Counted from the first letter of the stretch, positions 34,344-43,175 are shown. The stretch: 56,911 nt of DNA from Bacteroidaceae bacterium (GCA_017509605.1 JAFWPH010000022.1:1-56911); one strand, 5' to 3'. The notes: generated from the sequence alone by a model not told the origin. Translations and numbers: made by a program.

Positions 34344-36857
34344 ATGTTTAGAATGAGAACTTTGATGATGATGATGGTCTTGTTGGTAGCTAATGCACAG
34401 ACCATGGTAGCTCAAGATGGCGGAGAGGACAACATCGCAACCTTCCGCACCTGGGCCATGACACCTCCCATGGGTTGGAACTCATGGGATTGCTACTATT
34501 CCAGCGTAACGGAGAAGGAAGTGCTGCAGAACGCACAGTACATTGTTGATAACGACCTTGTGCGACACGGCTGGGAGTATGTGGTCATCGATATCCGATG
34601 GTACTGCAACCACCCGTCGCTCGGTGGAGGATGGTACAACCAACGTGGCGATCAGGAATACGTAATCGACGAGTACGGTCGCTACCTGCCATCGCCGACG
34701 CGTTTCCCCTCCTGTATGGTCGATGGCAAGAACATGGGTTTCAAGGCCCTGGCAGACAAGATCCACAGCATGGGGCTGAAGTTCGGCATCCACATCATGC
34801 GAGGTGTGCCGAAGAGCGTGGTGGGTAGCTCCTATAAGTTGAAAGGCAGCGAGAGTACCCCTTGGAGCCAGGTCTATAACGGTACGACACCGCCATGCGC
34901 GTGGTTGCAGGACAACCTGCTTGTGCGTAACAACAAGGCTGGACAACTCTACTATAACAGCATCATGGACCTCTATGCGGAGTGGGGGGTCGATTTCCTG
35001 AAGATTGATGACCTCTCGCGTCCGTTCTATACCGATGAGATCCACATGATCCGCAAGGCCATTGACCAGACCGGACGCCCCATAGTGCTTTCCATGAGTC
35101 CTGGAAAGACCCACTACCAATACGCTCAGGAATGTCTCGAAAATGCCAATATGTGGCGCATGATGGACGACCTCTGGGACTCCTGGAGCGCGGTCGATGC
35201 TGTGTTCAACGAAGCCCACGAGTGGAGCAAGTATGCACGTCCAGGCAACTATGCCGACTGCGACATGCTGCCTTTGGGACAGATCTCCATGACCATTGGC
35301 GACCCTGGCTATACGGGTGCCGACGGTGGACGATGGACACGACTCACGCAAAATGAGCAGTTGACCATGATGACTCTCTGGGGCATCTGCCACTCGCCCC
35401 TTTTCTTCGGTGGCGAGATGACGAGGAACGACGCGTTCACGCTGTCGTTGCTCAACAACGAGGAATATCACCAGATGCACAAGTACGGCGAGGAAGCACA
35501 TCAAGTGGTGAACGACGAGAACCTGGGACATGTGGTCTGGACCTCACACATCGGCGACACCCGTTACCTGGCACTCTTCCAACGCGACAACACCCGATGG
35601 GTTGTGGGGCAGAAAGCGCTTTACACGAGTGAGACCGTGGCTTACACCACCGACGGACATGCCGTGGATGTGGATGTCGAATGGCCAGAGGGTAAGAAGA
35701 CCTTGGTGCTCGTCATCGATGATGCCGGCGACAACTTCAACTATGACCATGCTGACTGGATCAACCCCACGCTCGTCCTGCGCGACGGCACAGAGGTGGA
35801 ACTTACAGGTAAGTACAAGACACGCGACTACACGAAGTCGTACTTCAACCGCATCTATGAGAACAAGAATGTGGATACGGGCGGAAAAATGAAGGTGATG
35901 GGCAAAACCTACGACCGTGGCTTCTCGGCCGACGCCAACGCGGCCATCTTCTTTACCATTCCCGACGACATGGACGTGGTGCGATTCAAGGCTATGGCTG
36001 CGGCTGACGACTCGGGCATCAACCAGCCCAACGCAACCACCAGCCTCCGTTTCATGGTGTTCTGCCAGAACCCACTCACTGCCGAACAAGATGATTCATC
36101 CGTGCGCTCGGGATTGATCTCTCGTACAGGCACCAAGTCTGTGACGATGGAGTGCGACGTGACGAGGGCGGAACAACTGCAGATTGTGGTGAGCGATTGG
36201 GGTGACGGTTTCTCATACGACCGCGCCGACCTCATCAATCCCGTGCTGATCGACGCCGAGGGTAATGAAACATCGCTGACCACATTTAATCATACATCTT
36301 ACAGCTCCGACTGGGGAACAGTGCACGTGAACAAGAACGTGGAAGGCGGAACACTGCGCGTAGATGGACAGTCATATACCACAGGTCTTGGATTGAACGC
36401 CAAGTGCACACTCGTCTATGACCTACCCGCAGGACACAACTACAAGACCTTCCGGGCACTCTGTGGCTACGACTCCAGTTGCGACGCCGACAACCACAGC
36501 AACTCAGGCACCACAATGGAGTTCCTCTTCTACGTGACAAAGAACGAACCCTACACCTTCAACCTCACGCAGTTGGGCTACACCGCCACCGAAGCCGTGT
36601 CCGTGCATGACATCTGGGCCAACGAGGACCTTGGCACTGTTGCCGGCACACTGTCCACCAAAGTGCCAAGTCATGGCGTCCGCCTATTCCGCTTGGGCGA
36701 CAAAGCCTCTACTGACATCAAGAACATAGAACAGTCGAGTCAAGGAGGTGTGACTGGTGCAAGCACTGGTGTTTACGACCTTCAAGGCCGTCGTCTTCAG
36801 TCCCCTCATCAGGGTCTCAATATCATCGACGGCAAGAAAGTGTTTATTAGTCATTAG
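34344..36857 (+). CDS. Secreted GH27-like alpha-galactosidase / arabinopyranosidase with NPCBM domains
   Basis: An 837-residue secreted enzyme. The signal peptide (LMMMMVLLVANAQ) is followed by a GH27 barrel (about 38-390): TPPMGWNSWD (40-49), YVVIDIRWY, LKFGIHIMRG, the nucleophile Asp222 in DFLKIDD, the acid/base at Asp275/276 in WRMMDDLWDSW, and GQISMTIGDPG. An all-beta domain and two NPCBM-like carbohydrate-binding modules (about 500-790) follow; each has a conserved W..G.F..D.AD-type block. The C-terminal tag is VYDLQGRRL...GLNIIDGKK. GH27 members release alpha-galactose or beta-L-arabinopyranose; which one is not clear, and the long insert at WYCNHPSLGGGWYNQ may set specificity. Confidence 0.85.
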   Translation: MFRMRTLMMMMVLLVANAQTMVAQDGGEDNIATFRTWAMTPPMGWNSWDCYYSSVTEKEVLQNAQYIVDNDLVRHGWEYVVIDIRWYCNHPSLGGGWYNQRGDQEYVIDEYGRYLPSPTRFPSCMVDGKNMGFKALADKIHSMGLKFGIHIMRGVPKSVVGSSYKLKGSESTPWSQVYNGTTPPCAWLQDNLLVRNNKAGQLYYNSIMDLYAEWGVDFLKIDDLSRPFYTDEIHMIRKAIDQTGRPIVLSMSPGKTHYQYAQECLENANMWRMMDDLWDSWSAVDAVFNEAHEWSKYARPGNYADCDMLPLGQISMTIGDPGYTGADGGRWTRLTQNEQLTMMTLWGICHSPLFFGGEMTRNDAFTLSLLNNEEYHQMHKYGEEAHQVVNDENLGHVVWTSHIGDTRYLALFQRDNTRWVVGQKALYTSETVAYTTDGHAVDVDVEWPEGKKTLVLVIDDAGDNFNYDHADWINPTLVLRDGTEVELTGKYKTRDYTKSYFNRIYENKNVDTGGKMKVMGKTYDRGFSADANAAIFFTIPDDMDVVRFKAMAAADDSGINQPNATTSLRFMVFCQNPLTAEQDDSSVRSGLISRTGTKSVTMECDVTRAEQLQIVVSDWGDGFSYDRADLINPVLIDAEGNETSLTTFNHTSYSSDWGTVHVNKNVEGGTLRVDGQSYTTGLGLNAKCTLVYDLPAGHNYKTFRALCGYDSSCDADNHSNSGTTMEFLFYVTKNEPYTFNLTQLGYTATEAVSVHDIWANEDLGTVAGTLSTKVPSHGVRLFRLGDKASTDIKNIEQSSQGGVTGASTGVYDLQGRRLQSPHQGLNIIDGKKVFISH

Positions 36858-36861
36858 GCCA

Positions 36862-36939
36862 AATTTGTTCGGGCTATGCCGGACCTGAGGGTTGAAGGCG
36901 AAGCCAATGGTCAATGTTCAATGGTCAATGTTCAATTAT
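36862..36939 (+). repeat. Repeat remnant with CCGGAC segment and CAATGGT/CAATGTT heptamers
   Basis: GGGCTATGCCGGACCTGAGG (compare 7597 and 28795), GGCGAAGCCAATGG, then five heptamers from 36905 to 36939: CAATGGT, CAATGTT, CAATGGT, CAATGTT, CAATTAT. It ends 27 bases before the aldA ATG. Confidence 0.8.
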
Positions 36940-36965
36940 TTACTAACTAAATTCAACAACACATT

Positions 36966-38402
36966 ATGAAAGACCTAAAAATGTACATCAACGGCAAGTT
37001 CGTTGAGAGCCGTTCAGGCAAATGGATTGACGTTTTGAACCCATCGACTGAGGAAGTGATCAGCCGACAGCCTGAGGGAACAGTCGAGGACGTGGAAGAA
37101 GCCATCGACGCTGCTGTGGTTGCCCAGAAGGCATGGGAGAAAGTACCAGCCGTGGAGCGCGCCGTCTATCTGAAGAAGATGGCTGACGGCATCCGCAAAC
37201 GTTTCGACATGTTCCAAGAGATTCTCGTCCGTGAGCAAGGCAAGACACAGGCACTGGCAGGTGTCGAGGTCGGTGTCACAGCAGAGTATTTCGACTACAT
37301 GGCTTCTTTTGCCCGTCATATCGAGGGTGAGATCATTCAAAGTGACAACCGTGGAGAAACCATGTTGCTGGCGAAGGTGCCCTGCGGAGTGGCTGCTGGG
37401 ATCCTGCCGTGGAACTTCCCCTTCTTCCTCATCGCACGAAAGGCTGCCGCTGCGCTGATCGCAGGTTGCTCCATCGTGCTCAAACCATCACAACTCACCC
37501 CTGAGAACTGCTGCGAGTTCTGTAAGGTGGTGGATGAAAGCGGTCTGCCCGCTGGACTGTTCAACGTGGTGACTGGTAAGGGCTCAGTGGTGGGCCATGC
37601 CATGGCTGCGAGTCCCAAGATAGGCATTGTCAGTCTTACGGGTTCTGTCGAGGCGGGCACCAAGATTATGGAAGCAGCAGCTCCGAATATCACCAAGGTG
37701 TCGCTTGAGCTGGGTGGAAAGGCACCAGCTATCGTCTGTGCAGACGCCGACCTCGAACTGGCTGCGCAGGCTATCCTCGACAGCCGTATCGGTAACACTG
37801 GACAGATTTGCAACCAGGCTGAGCGTGTCTATGTCGATAAGCGCGTCAAGAAAGAGTTCACCGACATCGTGCTGAAGAAGTTCCAGGCCGTGAAGGTGGG
37901 AGACCCCGCAGTGGTGAAGGATGCCGACATGGGACCACTCGTGGAGAAACGCGCACTCGACAGTGTCACCGCCAAGGTGGAGAACGCCATCAAGCAGGGT
38001 GCAAAGGTGCTGTGTGGTGCCCATCGCATCGGAGACAAGGGCTACTTCTACGCACCCACAGTGCTCGACTGCTGCACTCAGGATATGGACATCATCCATG
38101 AGGAGACCTTCGGCCCTGTGCTCCCACTTGTGGAGTTCGACGGTTTGGACCAGGCTATCGAGTGGGCCAACGACACTGAATATGGACTGGCATCGAGCGT
38201 CTTCACCAAGGACCTCGACACCGCTGCACGGGTATGCCGTGAACTGAAGTTCGGAGAGACCTATATCAACCGCTTCCACTTCGAGGCCATCCAGGGCTTC
38301 CATGCCGGTGTGAAGAAGAGCGGTATCGGTGGCGCTGATGGCAAGCATGGTCTGGAGGAATACCTCAACACACATGTCATCTACTTCCAGACGCATTATT
38401 GA
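36966..38402 (+). CDS. aldA: Lactaldehyde dehydrogenase
   Basis: A 478-residue NAD-dependent aldehyde dehydrogenase. The cofactor site has PWNFPFFL and LTGSVEAG, the general base is Glu248 in SLELGGKAP, and the catalytic thiol is Cys282 in NTGQICNQAER. The C-terminal block FEAIQGFHAGVKKSGIGGAD is nearly that of E. coli AldA, which oxidises L-lactaldehyde to L-lactate. The lactate-using lutABC genes follow directly, the first starting 11 bases after the stop. This supports lactaldehyde, formed from fucose or rhamnose, as the substrate. Confidence 0.9.
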   Translation: MKDLKMYINGKFVESRSGKWIDVLNPSTEEVISRQPEGTVEDVEEAIDAAVVAQKAWEKVPAVERAVYLKKMADGIRKRFDMFQEILVREQGKTQALAGVEVGVTAEYFDYMASFARHIEGEIIQSDNRGETMLLAKVPCGVAAGILPWNFPFFLIARKAAAALIAGCSIVLKPSQLTPENCCEFCKVVDESGLPAGLFNVVTGKGSVVGHAMAASPKIGIVSLTGSVEAGTKIMEAAAPNITKVSLELGGKAPAIVCADADLELAAQAILDSRIGNTGQICNQAERVYVDKRVKKEFTDIVLKKFQAVKVGDPAVVKDADMGPLVEKRALDSVTAKVENAIKQGAKVLCGAHRIGDKGYFYAPTVLDCCTQDMDIIHEETFGPVLPLVEFDGLDQAIEWANDTEYGLASSVFTKDLDTAARVCRELKFGETYINRFHFEAIQGFHAGVKKSGIGGADGKHGLEEYLNTHVIYFQTHY

Positions 38403-38413
38403 TTAAATGTGAT

Positions 38414-39154
38414 ATGAAGATTGGATTATTCATCCCATGCTATGTGGACGCGCTCTACCCTGAGGTGGGCGTGTCCACATACAAATTGCTTACCCACTAT
38501 GGGCTTGACGTGGATTATCCCGAGAAGCAGACCTGCTGTGGACAGCCACAAGGCAATGCTGGCTTCGAGCGCCTCTCTGTGGAGTTAGCCGAGCGTTTTG
38601 AACGGAACTTCGAGGGGTATGACTATATCGTCGCACCATCTGCCAGTTGTGCCGCCTACGTCAAACTCCTCCATCCGCATATCCTTGAAGGTCACCATCC
38701 CTGCACCACCACCGACCGAGTGATGGACGTGGTGGAGTTCCTCCACGATGTGCTGAAGGTGACAGAGGTGCCTGGACGATTTCCACACAAGGTCAGCATA
38801 CATAACAGTTGCCATGGGGTGCGCGAGTTGGGGCTGTCAACCCCGACTGAACGCATGGAACAGCCACGGACCAACAAAATCCGCGACCTACTGCAACTCG
38901 TTGAAGGCATCGACGTGGTGGAACCCGAACGTCCCGACGAGTGTTGCGGTTTCGGCGGTATGTTCTCCATCGAGGAACCTGACGTGAGCACCCGCATGGG
39001 ACGCGACAAACTACGTCGGCACGAGGAAACTGGTGCGGAATACGTGACTGGGGCTGACTCGTCCTGTCTGATGCACATGCAGGGCATTGCCCGTAAGGAA
39101 GGACGAAAGATCCAGTTTATTCATGCGGTTCAGATTCTGGCTTTCGGACTATAG
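38414..39154 (+). CDS. lutA: L-lactate utilisation protein A (CCG-domain iron-sulfur subunit)
   Basis: A 246-residue cytoplasmic protein with two CCG domains: QTCCGQPQGNAG (41-50 region) and DECCGFGGMFS, plus SCHGVRELGL, the cysteine ligands of the heterodisulfide-reductase-like iron-sulfur site. LutABC oxidises L-lactate to pyruvate. The start at MKIGLFIPCY was chosen over a TTG five codons upstream, because family members begin with this strand. It follows aldA by 11 bases. A 319-base gap with two structured repeats separates it from lutB. Confidence 0.92.
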   Translation: MKIGLFIPCYVDALYPEVGVSTYKLLTHYGLDVDYPEKQTCCGQPQGNAGFERLSVELAERFERNFEGYDYIVAPSASCAAYVKLLHPHILEGHHPCTTTDRVMDVVEFLHDVLKVTEVPGRFPHKVSIHNSCHGVRELGLSTPTERMEQPRTNKIRDLLQLVEGIDVVEPERPDECCGFGGMFSIEEPDVSTRMGRDKLRRHEETGAEYVTGADSSCLMHMQGIARKEGRKIQFIHAVQILAFGL

Positions 39155-39158
39155 TTTA

Positions 39159-39269
39159 ACGTCTGTTCGATGAATTTATGATAATTACAATAAGGTTTCA
39201 CCTTACATAAAAATTCATGAATAATTCGTGTTAAATTTGTGGACATTCATGTTTAATATCTACATAAAA
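39159..39269 (+). repeat. Structured direct repeat, copy 1 (upstream of lutB)
   Basis: It begins ACGTCTGTTCGATG and ends TTTAATATCTACATAAA. An outer arm ATGAATTTATG faces CATAAAAATTCAT, and an inner stem AAGGT-TTC-ACCTT lies in the loop. A second, slightly longer copy starts two bases after it. Confidence 0.88.
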
Positions 39270-39271
39270 GA

Positions 39272-39396
39272 ACGTCTGTTCGATGATTTTATGATAATCA
39301 CAATAAGGCTTTGCCTTACATGAAAATTCATGACATAAAAATTCATGAATAATTCGTGTTGAATTTGTGGACATTCATGTTTAATATCTACATAAA
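39272..39396 (+). repeat. Structured direct repeat, copy 2 (upstream of lutB)
   Basis: Same start and end as copy 1, with about 14 extra bases from a duplicated AAAATTCATGACAT-type segment. The inner stem reads AAGGC-TTT-GCCTT, so a T-A pair of copy 1 is replaced by C-G. That paired change supports a real hairpin. The remaining 77 bases before lutB (39397-39473) show no clear promoter. Confidence 0.88.
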
Positions 39397-39473
39397 TAAC
39401 CAATTATTATTGTCGTCGAATTCACGTAAGTTCAGGCTTGCGACAATCCCTCAACAATCAAAAGATTTCACTC

Positions 39474-40844
39474 ATGAGTACAAAACATTCGATCGCTGCC
39501 CGTCAGTTTAACGAGGATGCTGACAAGGTGACGCATCACGACAACACTTTCTGGAGCGTGCGTCAGAAGCGCGACAGAATGGCTCAAGCGCTGCCCGAAT
39601 GGGAGGAGTTGCGCGCAGCCGCCGATCAAATCAAACGACACACCGTCACACACCTTGCTGACTACCTGGAGCAGTTCGAGGCCAATGCCACCAAGAACGG
39701 CGTAATCGTCCATTGGGCGAAAGACGCTGAGGAGTACAACGCCATCGTGCTCGACATCCTCCGCAGCCACAACGTGACGAAAGTGGTGAAGAGCAAGTCG
39801 ATGCTGACGGAAGAGTGCCATCTCAACGAGCATCTGATCGCTGCTGGCATCGATCCTGTGGAAACCGACCTTGGTGAGCGCATACTCCAACTCATGGAAC
39901 TCGCGCCCAGTCATATCGTGATGCCTGCCATACACATCACCAAAGAGCAGGTGGGCAAGTGTTTCGAGGAGAAAATAGGTTCACAACCAGGCAACTGCGA
40001 CCCCACATATCTCACGCATCAGGCTCGGCTGCACCTGCGCGACAACTTCATGACGGCACAGTGCGGCATGACCGGCGCAAACTTCGGCATCGCTGCCACT
40101 GGAGATGTGGTGGTCTGCACGAACGAGGGCAACGCCGATATGAGCACAAGCATCCCCAAACTCCATATTGTGAGCATGGGCATAGAGAAACTCATCCCCG
40201 ACTACGATGCCATGGGGGTGTTCCAACGGTTGCTGGCGCGTTGTGGCACGGGCCAGGAGACTACCGTCTATACCTCGCATTTCCGGAAGCCGCGGCCTGG
40301 AGGGGAGATGCACATCGTGCTGGTCGATAACGGACGCAGCGAGATCATCGCCGACGAGGAACATTGGCAGACACTCAAGTGCATGCGCTGCGGGGCATGC
40401 ATGAACACCTGCCCGGTTTATCGACGGTCGGGGGGATACAGTTATACTTATTTCATTCCCGGACCTATCGGCATCAACCTTGGAATGCTCAAGGACAAGG
40501 ACGCCAACTACCACAACCTATCGGCCTGCAGCCTCTGCTGTTCCTGCGACAATGTCTGTCCTGTGAAAGTCGATCTCAGTGCCCAGATCTACCGTTGGCG
40601 TCAGCGACTCGACGAGTGGCACCATGCCGATGCGGTGAAGAAAACAATGTCGATGGGCATGAGGTTCCTGTTCAATCATCCGGCAGTCTATACCGGTACG
40701 CTTCGTATGGCATCATTGGTCAACCACCTGCCGTCGTTCATGACCAATTTCCGTCTGAACGCCTGGAGTGTGGGACATGAGATGCCGCAGTTCGCCAAGA
40801 AATCGTTTCATCAACTATGGAAAGAGGGGAAAGTGAGAAAATGA
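39474..40844 (+). CDS. lutB: L-lactate utilisation protein B (LutB/LldF, iron-sulfur)
   Basis: A 456-residue subunit with an N-terminal LUD domain (about 60-290, including GANFGIAATGDVVVCTNEGN) and two 4Fe-4S motifs CMRCGACMNTCP (303-314) and CSLCCSCDNVCP (352-363). A C-terminal LutB domain follows. It works with LutA and LutC in L-lactate oxidation. ATG 39474 was chosen over an in-frame ATG 12 codons upstream, because MSTKHSIAARQFN is the family-like start. The stop overlaps lutC (ATGA). Confidence 0.94.
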   Translation: MSTKHSIAARQFNEDADKVTHHDNTFWSVRQKRDRMAQALPEWEELRAAADQIKRHTVTHLADYLEQFEANATKNGVIVHWAKDAEEYNAIVLDILRSHNVTKVVKSKSMLTEECHLNEHLIAAGIDPVETDLGERILQLMELAPSHIVMPAIHITKEQVGKCFEEKIGSQPGNCDPTYLTHQARLHLRDNFMTAQCGMTGANFGIAATGDVVVCTNEGNADMSTSIPKLHIVSMGIEKLIPDYDAMGVFQRLLARCGTGQETTVYTSHFRKPRPGGEMHIVLVDNGRSEIIADEEHWQTLKCMRCGACMNTCPVYRRSGGYSYTYFIPGPIGINLGMLKDKDANYHNLSACSLCCSCDNVCPVKVDLSAQIYRWRQRLDEWHHADAVKKTMSMGMRFLFNHPAVYTGTLRMASLVNHLPSFMTNFRLNAWSVGHEMPQFAKKSFHQLWKEGKVRK

Positions 40845-41425
40845 GCAGTAGAGAAGACATATTGGCGCGGCTCAGGAAAAACACGCGCAACACATACGAC
40901 AAACCTGAGGTCAACATCCACGGCATACAATACGATGACCCCGTGGCTCAGTTCATCCATGTCGCCACTACGGCCGGTGGAGCAAGACTCATGGAACTGA
41001 AGGAAGGCGACGACCTCAACGCGAAGATACGCGAGGCCTATCCTGATGCACGAGTCATCAGCAGCAATGTTCCAGGGGTAAAGGCCGACCGCAACCCCGA
41101 CAACGTGGCTGAGGCACAAGACTTGGATGGTACGGATGTCGGTGTCATTCAAGGGGAGGTTGGTGTGGCGGAGAACGCCTGCATCTGGATTCCGCAGACC
41201 ATGAAAGAGAAAGCCATCTGTTTCATCAGCGAGAACCTCGTCATCCTCCTTTCTCGCCACAATATCGTCAACAACATGCACGAAGCATATCGCCGCATCA
41301 ACTTCAATGACTACGGCTTCGGCACTTTTATCAGCGGCCCCTCCAAGACCGCCGATATTGAGCAGAGTCTGGTCTATGGCGCACAGGCCGCGAGGGGAGT
41401 GACCATCTTCCTCACATCACCTTGA
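40841..41425 (+). CDS. lutC: L-lactate utilisation protein C (LUD domain)
   Basis: A 194-residue LUD-domain protein starting MSSREDILARLRKN at the ATGA overlap with lutB. The C-terminal motif GFGTFISGPSKTADIEQSLVYGA is the usual LutC end (GPS-TADIE). It completes the lutABC set. It runs 14 bases into the convergent lipoprotein gene. An upstream in-frame ATG at 40817 would overlap lutB more deeply and was rejected. Confidence 0.93.
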   Translation: MSSREDILARLRKNTRNTYDKPEVNIHGIQYDDPVAQFIHVATTAGGARLMELKEGDDLNAKIREAYPDARVISSNVPGVKADRNPDNVAEAQDLDGTDVGVIQGEVGVAENACIWIPQTMKEKAICFISENLVILLSRHNIVNNMHEAYRRINFNDYGFGTFISGPSKTADIEQSLVYGAQAARGVTIFLTSP

Positions 41426-42002
41426 ACACACGTTTTGTCTTTTCGCTGCCACGGTGAATCAGAAGACTGTCGGCTCCGGGATAGACGAAGATCAGCATGC
41501 CTTCGCGTTGAGGTTGATTCTCTGGGTTGAATAGGGTATAGACACCTTGGCCACGAGTCTCTAAGAAGCATGTGTCAGGTTCGATGTGGCTCATGGTGCT
41601 GTCGCTCATTCCCCATAGGTTCTCATGCCATTCAATATAGACTTCCCCGATGGTATGCGGGAGTGAGTCTGCTGTGGCGAAGAACTTGAAGGTCAAGGTG
41701 CTGCCAGAGCCTTCACCTACGTAGCACACCATTTCCTTAGGACGTGTGTCGGTGTCGGTCAGGGGAAGCTCAACAATACAGGTCCTTCCCCAGATCTTAT
41801 CCCCCCAGCTGGCGCTGTCGGGCGAGAAACGTGTACACAGTTCGTCGGCGGTCAGGTAGCTTCCGTCGTCTGGGTTCAGCGCCCACATCAGATGGTTCTG
41901 CGCATTGGTTTGAGATGGCATACAACTCGAAACACTTGCTCCCATCACCCCTGCCACCATCAGTGGCAAAATCAACAATGTCTTTCGTTTACCCATTGGC
42001 AT
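41412..42002 (-). CDS. Hypothetical lipoprotein
   Basis: A protein of about 196 residues starting MPMGKRKTLLILPLMVAG (MGKRK, two codons later, is an alternative). The lipobox SVSSC marks it as a lipoprotein. The mature part is acidic and beta-rich, with no recognised family. Longer open-frame starts up to 42122 lie inside the rubrerythrin gene and were rejected. It follows rubrerythrin by 14 bases, so it probably shares its transcript, and overlaps lutC by 14 bases at the 3' end. Confidence 0.75.
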   Translation of the reverse strand: MPMGKRKTLLILPLMVAGVMGASVSSCMPSQTNAQNHLMWALNPDDGSYLTADELCTRFSPDSASWGDKIWGRTCIVELPLTDTDTRPKEMVCYVGEGSGSTLTFKFFATADSLPHTIGEVYIEWHENLWGMSDSTMSHIEPDTCFLETRGQGVYTLFNPENQPQREGMLIFVYPGADSLLIHRGSEKTKRVFKVM

Positions 42003-42016
42003 AGTATATGCGTCCC

Positions 42017-42559
42017 TTAAAAGTTCTCGGCCTTGAGCATGAAGTAGCTCTGAGGATGGTCGCAGACGGGACATACCTCGGGCGCGTTCTTGCCGATGAC
42101 GATGTGTCCGCAGTTGGAGCACTGCCAGATGCAGTCGCCTTCACGGGAGAAGACGATGGCGTCCTCGATGTTCTTCAGCAGTTTGCGATAACGCTCCTCA
42201 TGGTGTTTCTCGATGGCGCCTACCATGCGGAACTTCTCTGCGATTTCGGTGAAGCCTTCTTCCTCGGCTTCCTTGGCCATGCGGTCGTACATGTCCGTCC
42301 ACTCGAAGTTCTCTCCGTTGGCTGCATCCTCAAGGTTGTGAACCGTGTCACCCACCTTGCCGCCGTTGAGATACTTGTACCACATCTTGGCGTGCTCTTT
42401 TTCGTTCTGGGCGGTCTCCTCGAAGATGGAGGCTATCTGCACGTAACCGTCTTTCTTGGCGCGTGATGCGAAGTAGGTGTACTTGTTACGTGCCATGCTC
42501 TCGCCTGCAAATGCCTCTTGCAGGTTCTTCTCTGTTTTTGTTCCTTTCAAGTCTTTCAT
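42017..42559 (-). CDS. rbr: Rubrerythrin
   Basis: A 180-residue peroxide-reducing protein of anaerobes. The ferritin-like di-iron domain ([29 protein letters not shown], and a matching E-x6-Y / EKHHEERY helix) is followed by a rubredoxin-like domain with CSNCG and CPVCDH, which bind the fourth iron. Rubrerythrin removes hydrogen peroxide using NADH-derived electrons. Length and motifs are complete. It has its own promoter candidate at 42612. Confidence 0.97.
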   Translation of the reverse strand: MKDLKGTKTEKNLQEAFAGESMARNKYTYFASRAKKDGYVQIASIFEETAQNEKEHAKMWYKYLNGGKVGDTVHNLEDAANGENFEWTDMYDRMAKEAEEEGFTEIAEKFRMVGAIEKHHEERYRKLLKNIEDAIVFSREGDCIWQCSNCGHIVIGKNAPEVCPVCDHPQSYFMLKAENF

Positions 42560-42611
42560 AAGATTTTCGTTTTTAGGGGTATTCTATAATGTGTTGTTCA
42601 CTATTTCGTTC

Positions 42612-42619
42612 CAAAATTA
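42612..42619 (-). promoter_or_regulatory. -7 box of rubrerythrin
   Basis: The plus strand reads CAAAATTA, giving TAATTTTG on the minus strand, a consensus -7 box 52 bases before the start codon. Confidence 0.6.
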
Positions 42620-42723
42620 CAACATTTTATACACATATACGAATTTCAACTGAAGTTTTATTCTTTTTCACAATTATTACAATTCCCCTTCTTTTTTGCT
42701 ACTTGGCTTTCGCAAGCATAATG

Positions 42724-43004
42724 AAGTAAACTCGCTACGCTCATGGGAGTTAAAATGGAAGTAAACTCGCTACGCTCATGGGAGTTATGTGCTAAGCACA
42801 GGACAATAGTTATTTTCTTAACTCTTAACTCTTAACTCTTAATTCTTAACTCTTAATTCTTAACTCTTAATTCTTAACTCTTAATTCTTAACTCTTAATT
42901 CTTAACTCTTAATTCTCAACTCTTAATTAAATAGTATCGTCCAGCACGAAAGTGCTTAACTCCCCCTTTAACTCCCTTTTTAACTCCCCCTTTAACTCCT
43001 TTTT
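42724..43004 (+). repeat. Most complete modular fold-back repeat, with 16 heptamers
   Basis: Order: two AGTAAACTCGCTACGCTCAT modules, GGGAGTTA, hairpin TGTGC-TAA-GCACA (42788-42800), GGACAATAG, then 16 heptamers (42818-42929) that mostly alternate TTAACTC and TTAATTC. TATCGTCC, hairpin AGCAC-GAAA-GTGCT (42943-42956) and AACTCCC dodecamers to 43004 follow. Both arms, both hairpins and the array are present in one copy. It fills much of the 616-base gap between rubrerythrin and the DUF4494 gene. Confidence 0.92.
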
Positions 43005-43058
43005 GTAAATTCCGAAAATTTCATCATCCCTTTTCGTGTATTTCTAAATTTAAAACGC

Positions 43059-43066
43059 TAAATTTG
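43059..43066 (+). promoter_or_regulatory. -7 box upstream of the DUF4494 gene
   Basis: TAAATTTG, a perfect consensus match, about 110 bases before the start codon and 55 bases after the repeat block. Probably drives the DUF4494 gene and yggS. Confidence 0.65.
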
Positions 43067-43175
43067 CAGTTTGGAATGTCATTGACACTGTGGATGCAGT
43101 AAAGTCTCGTCCTAAGTGTTTGGCTCACAGATAAAACGTTATTTATCATCTAAAAACATAAAAGAAGACATGATC

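Noticed and set aside
34482..35531. 349-codon minus-strand open frame inside the GH27-like gene
   Set aside because: It lies opposite a clear glycosidase barrel and is rich in His and Val, typical of antisense translation.
41412..41425. The 14-base 3' overlap of lutC and the lipoprotein as a regulatory device
   Set aside because: Short convergent overlaps are common in compact genomes and nothing else suggests a role.
41412..42122. Long 236-codon form of the lipoprotein gene
   Set aside because: Its first 40 codons lie in the rubrerythrin gene and show no signal; the start at 42002 places the lipobox correctly.
42818..42929. CRISPR array or telomere
   Set aside because: The 7-bp units have no spacers, so it is not CRISPR. 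It is internal and flanked by genes on both sides, so it is not a chromosome end.
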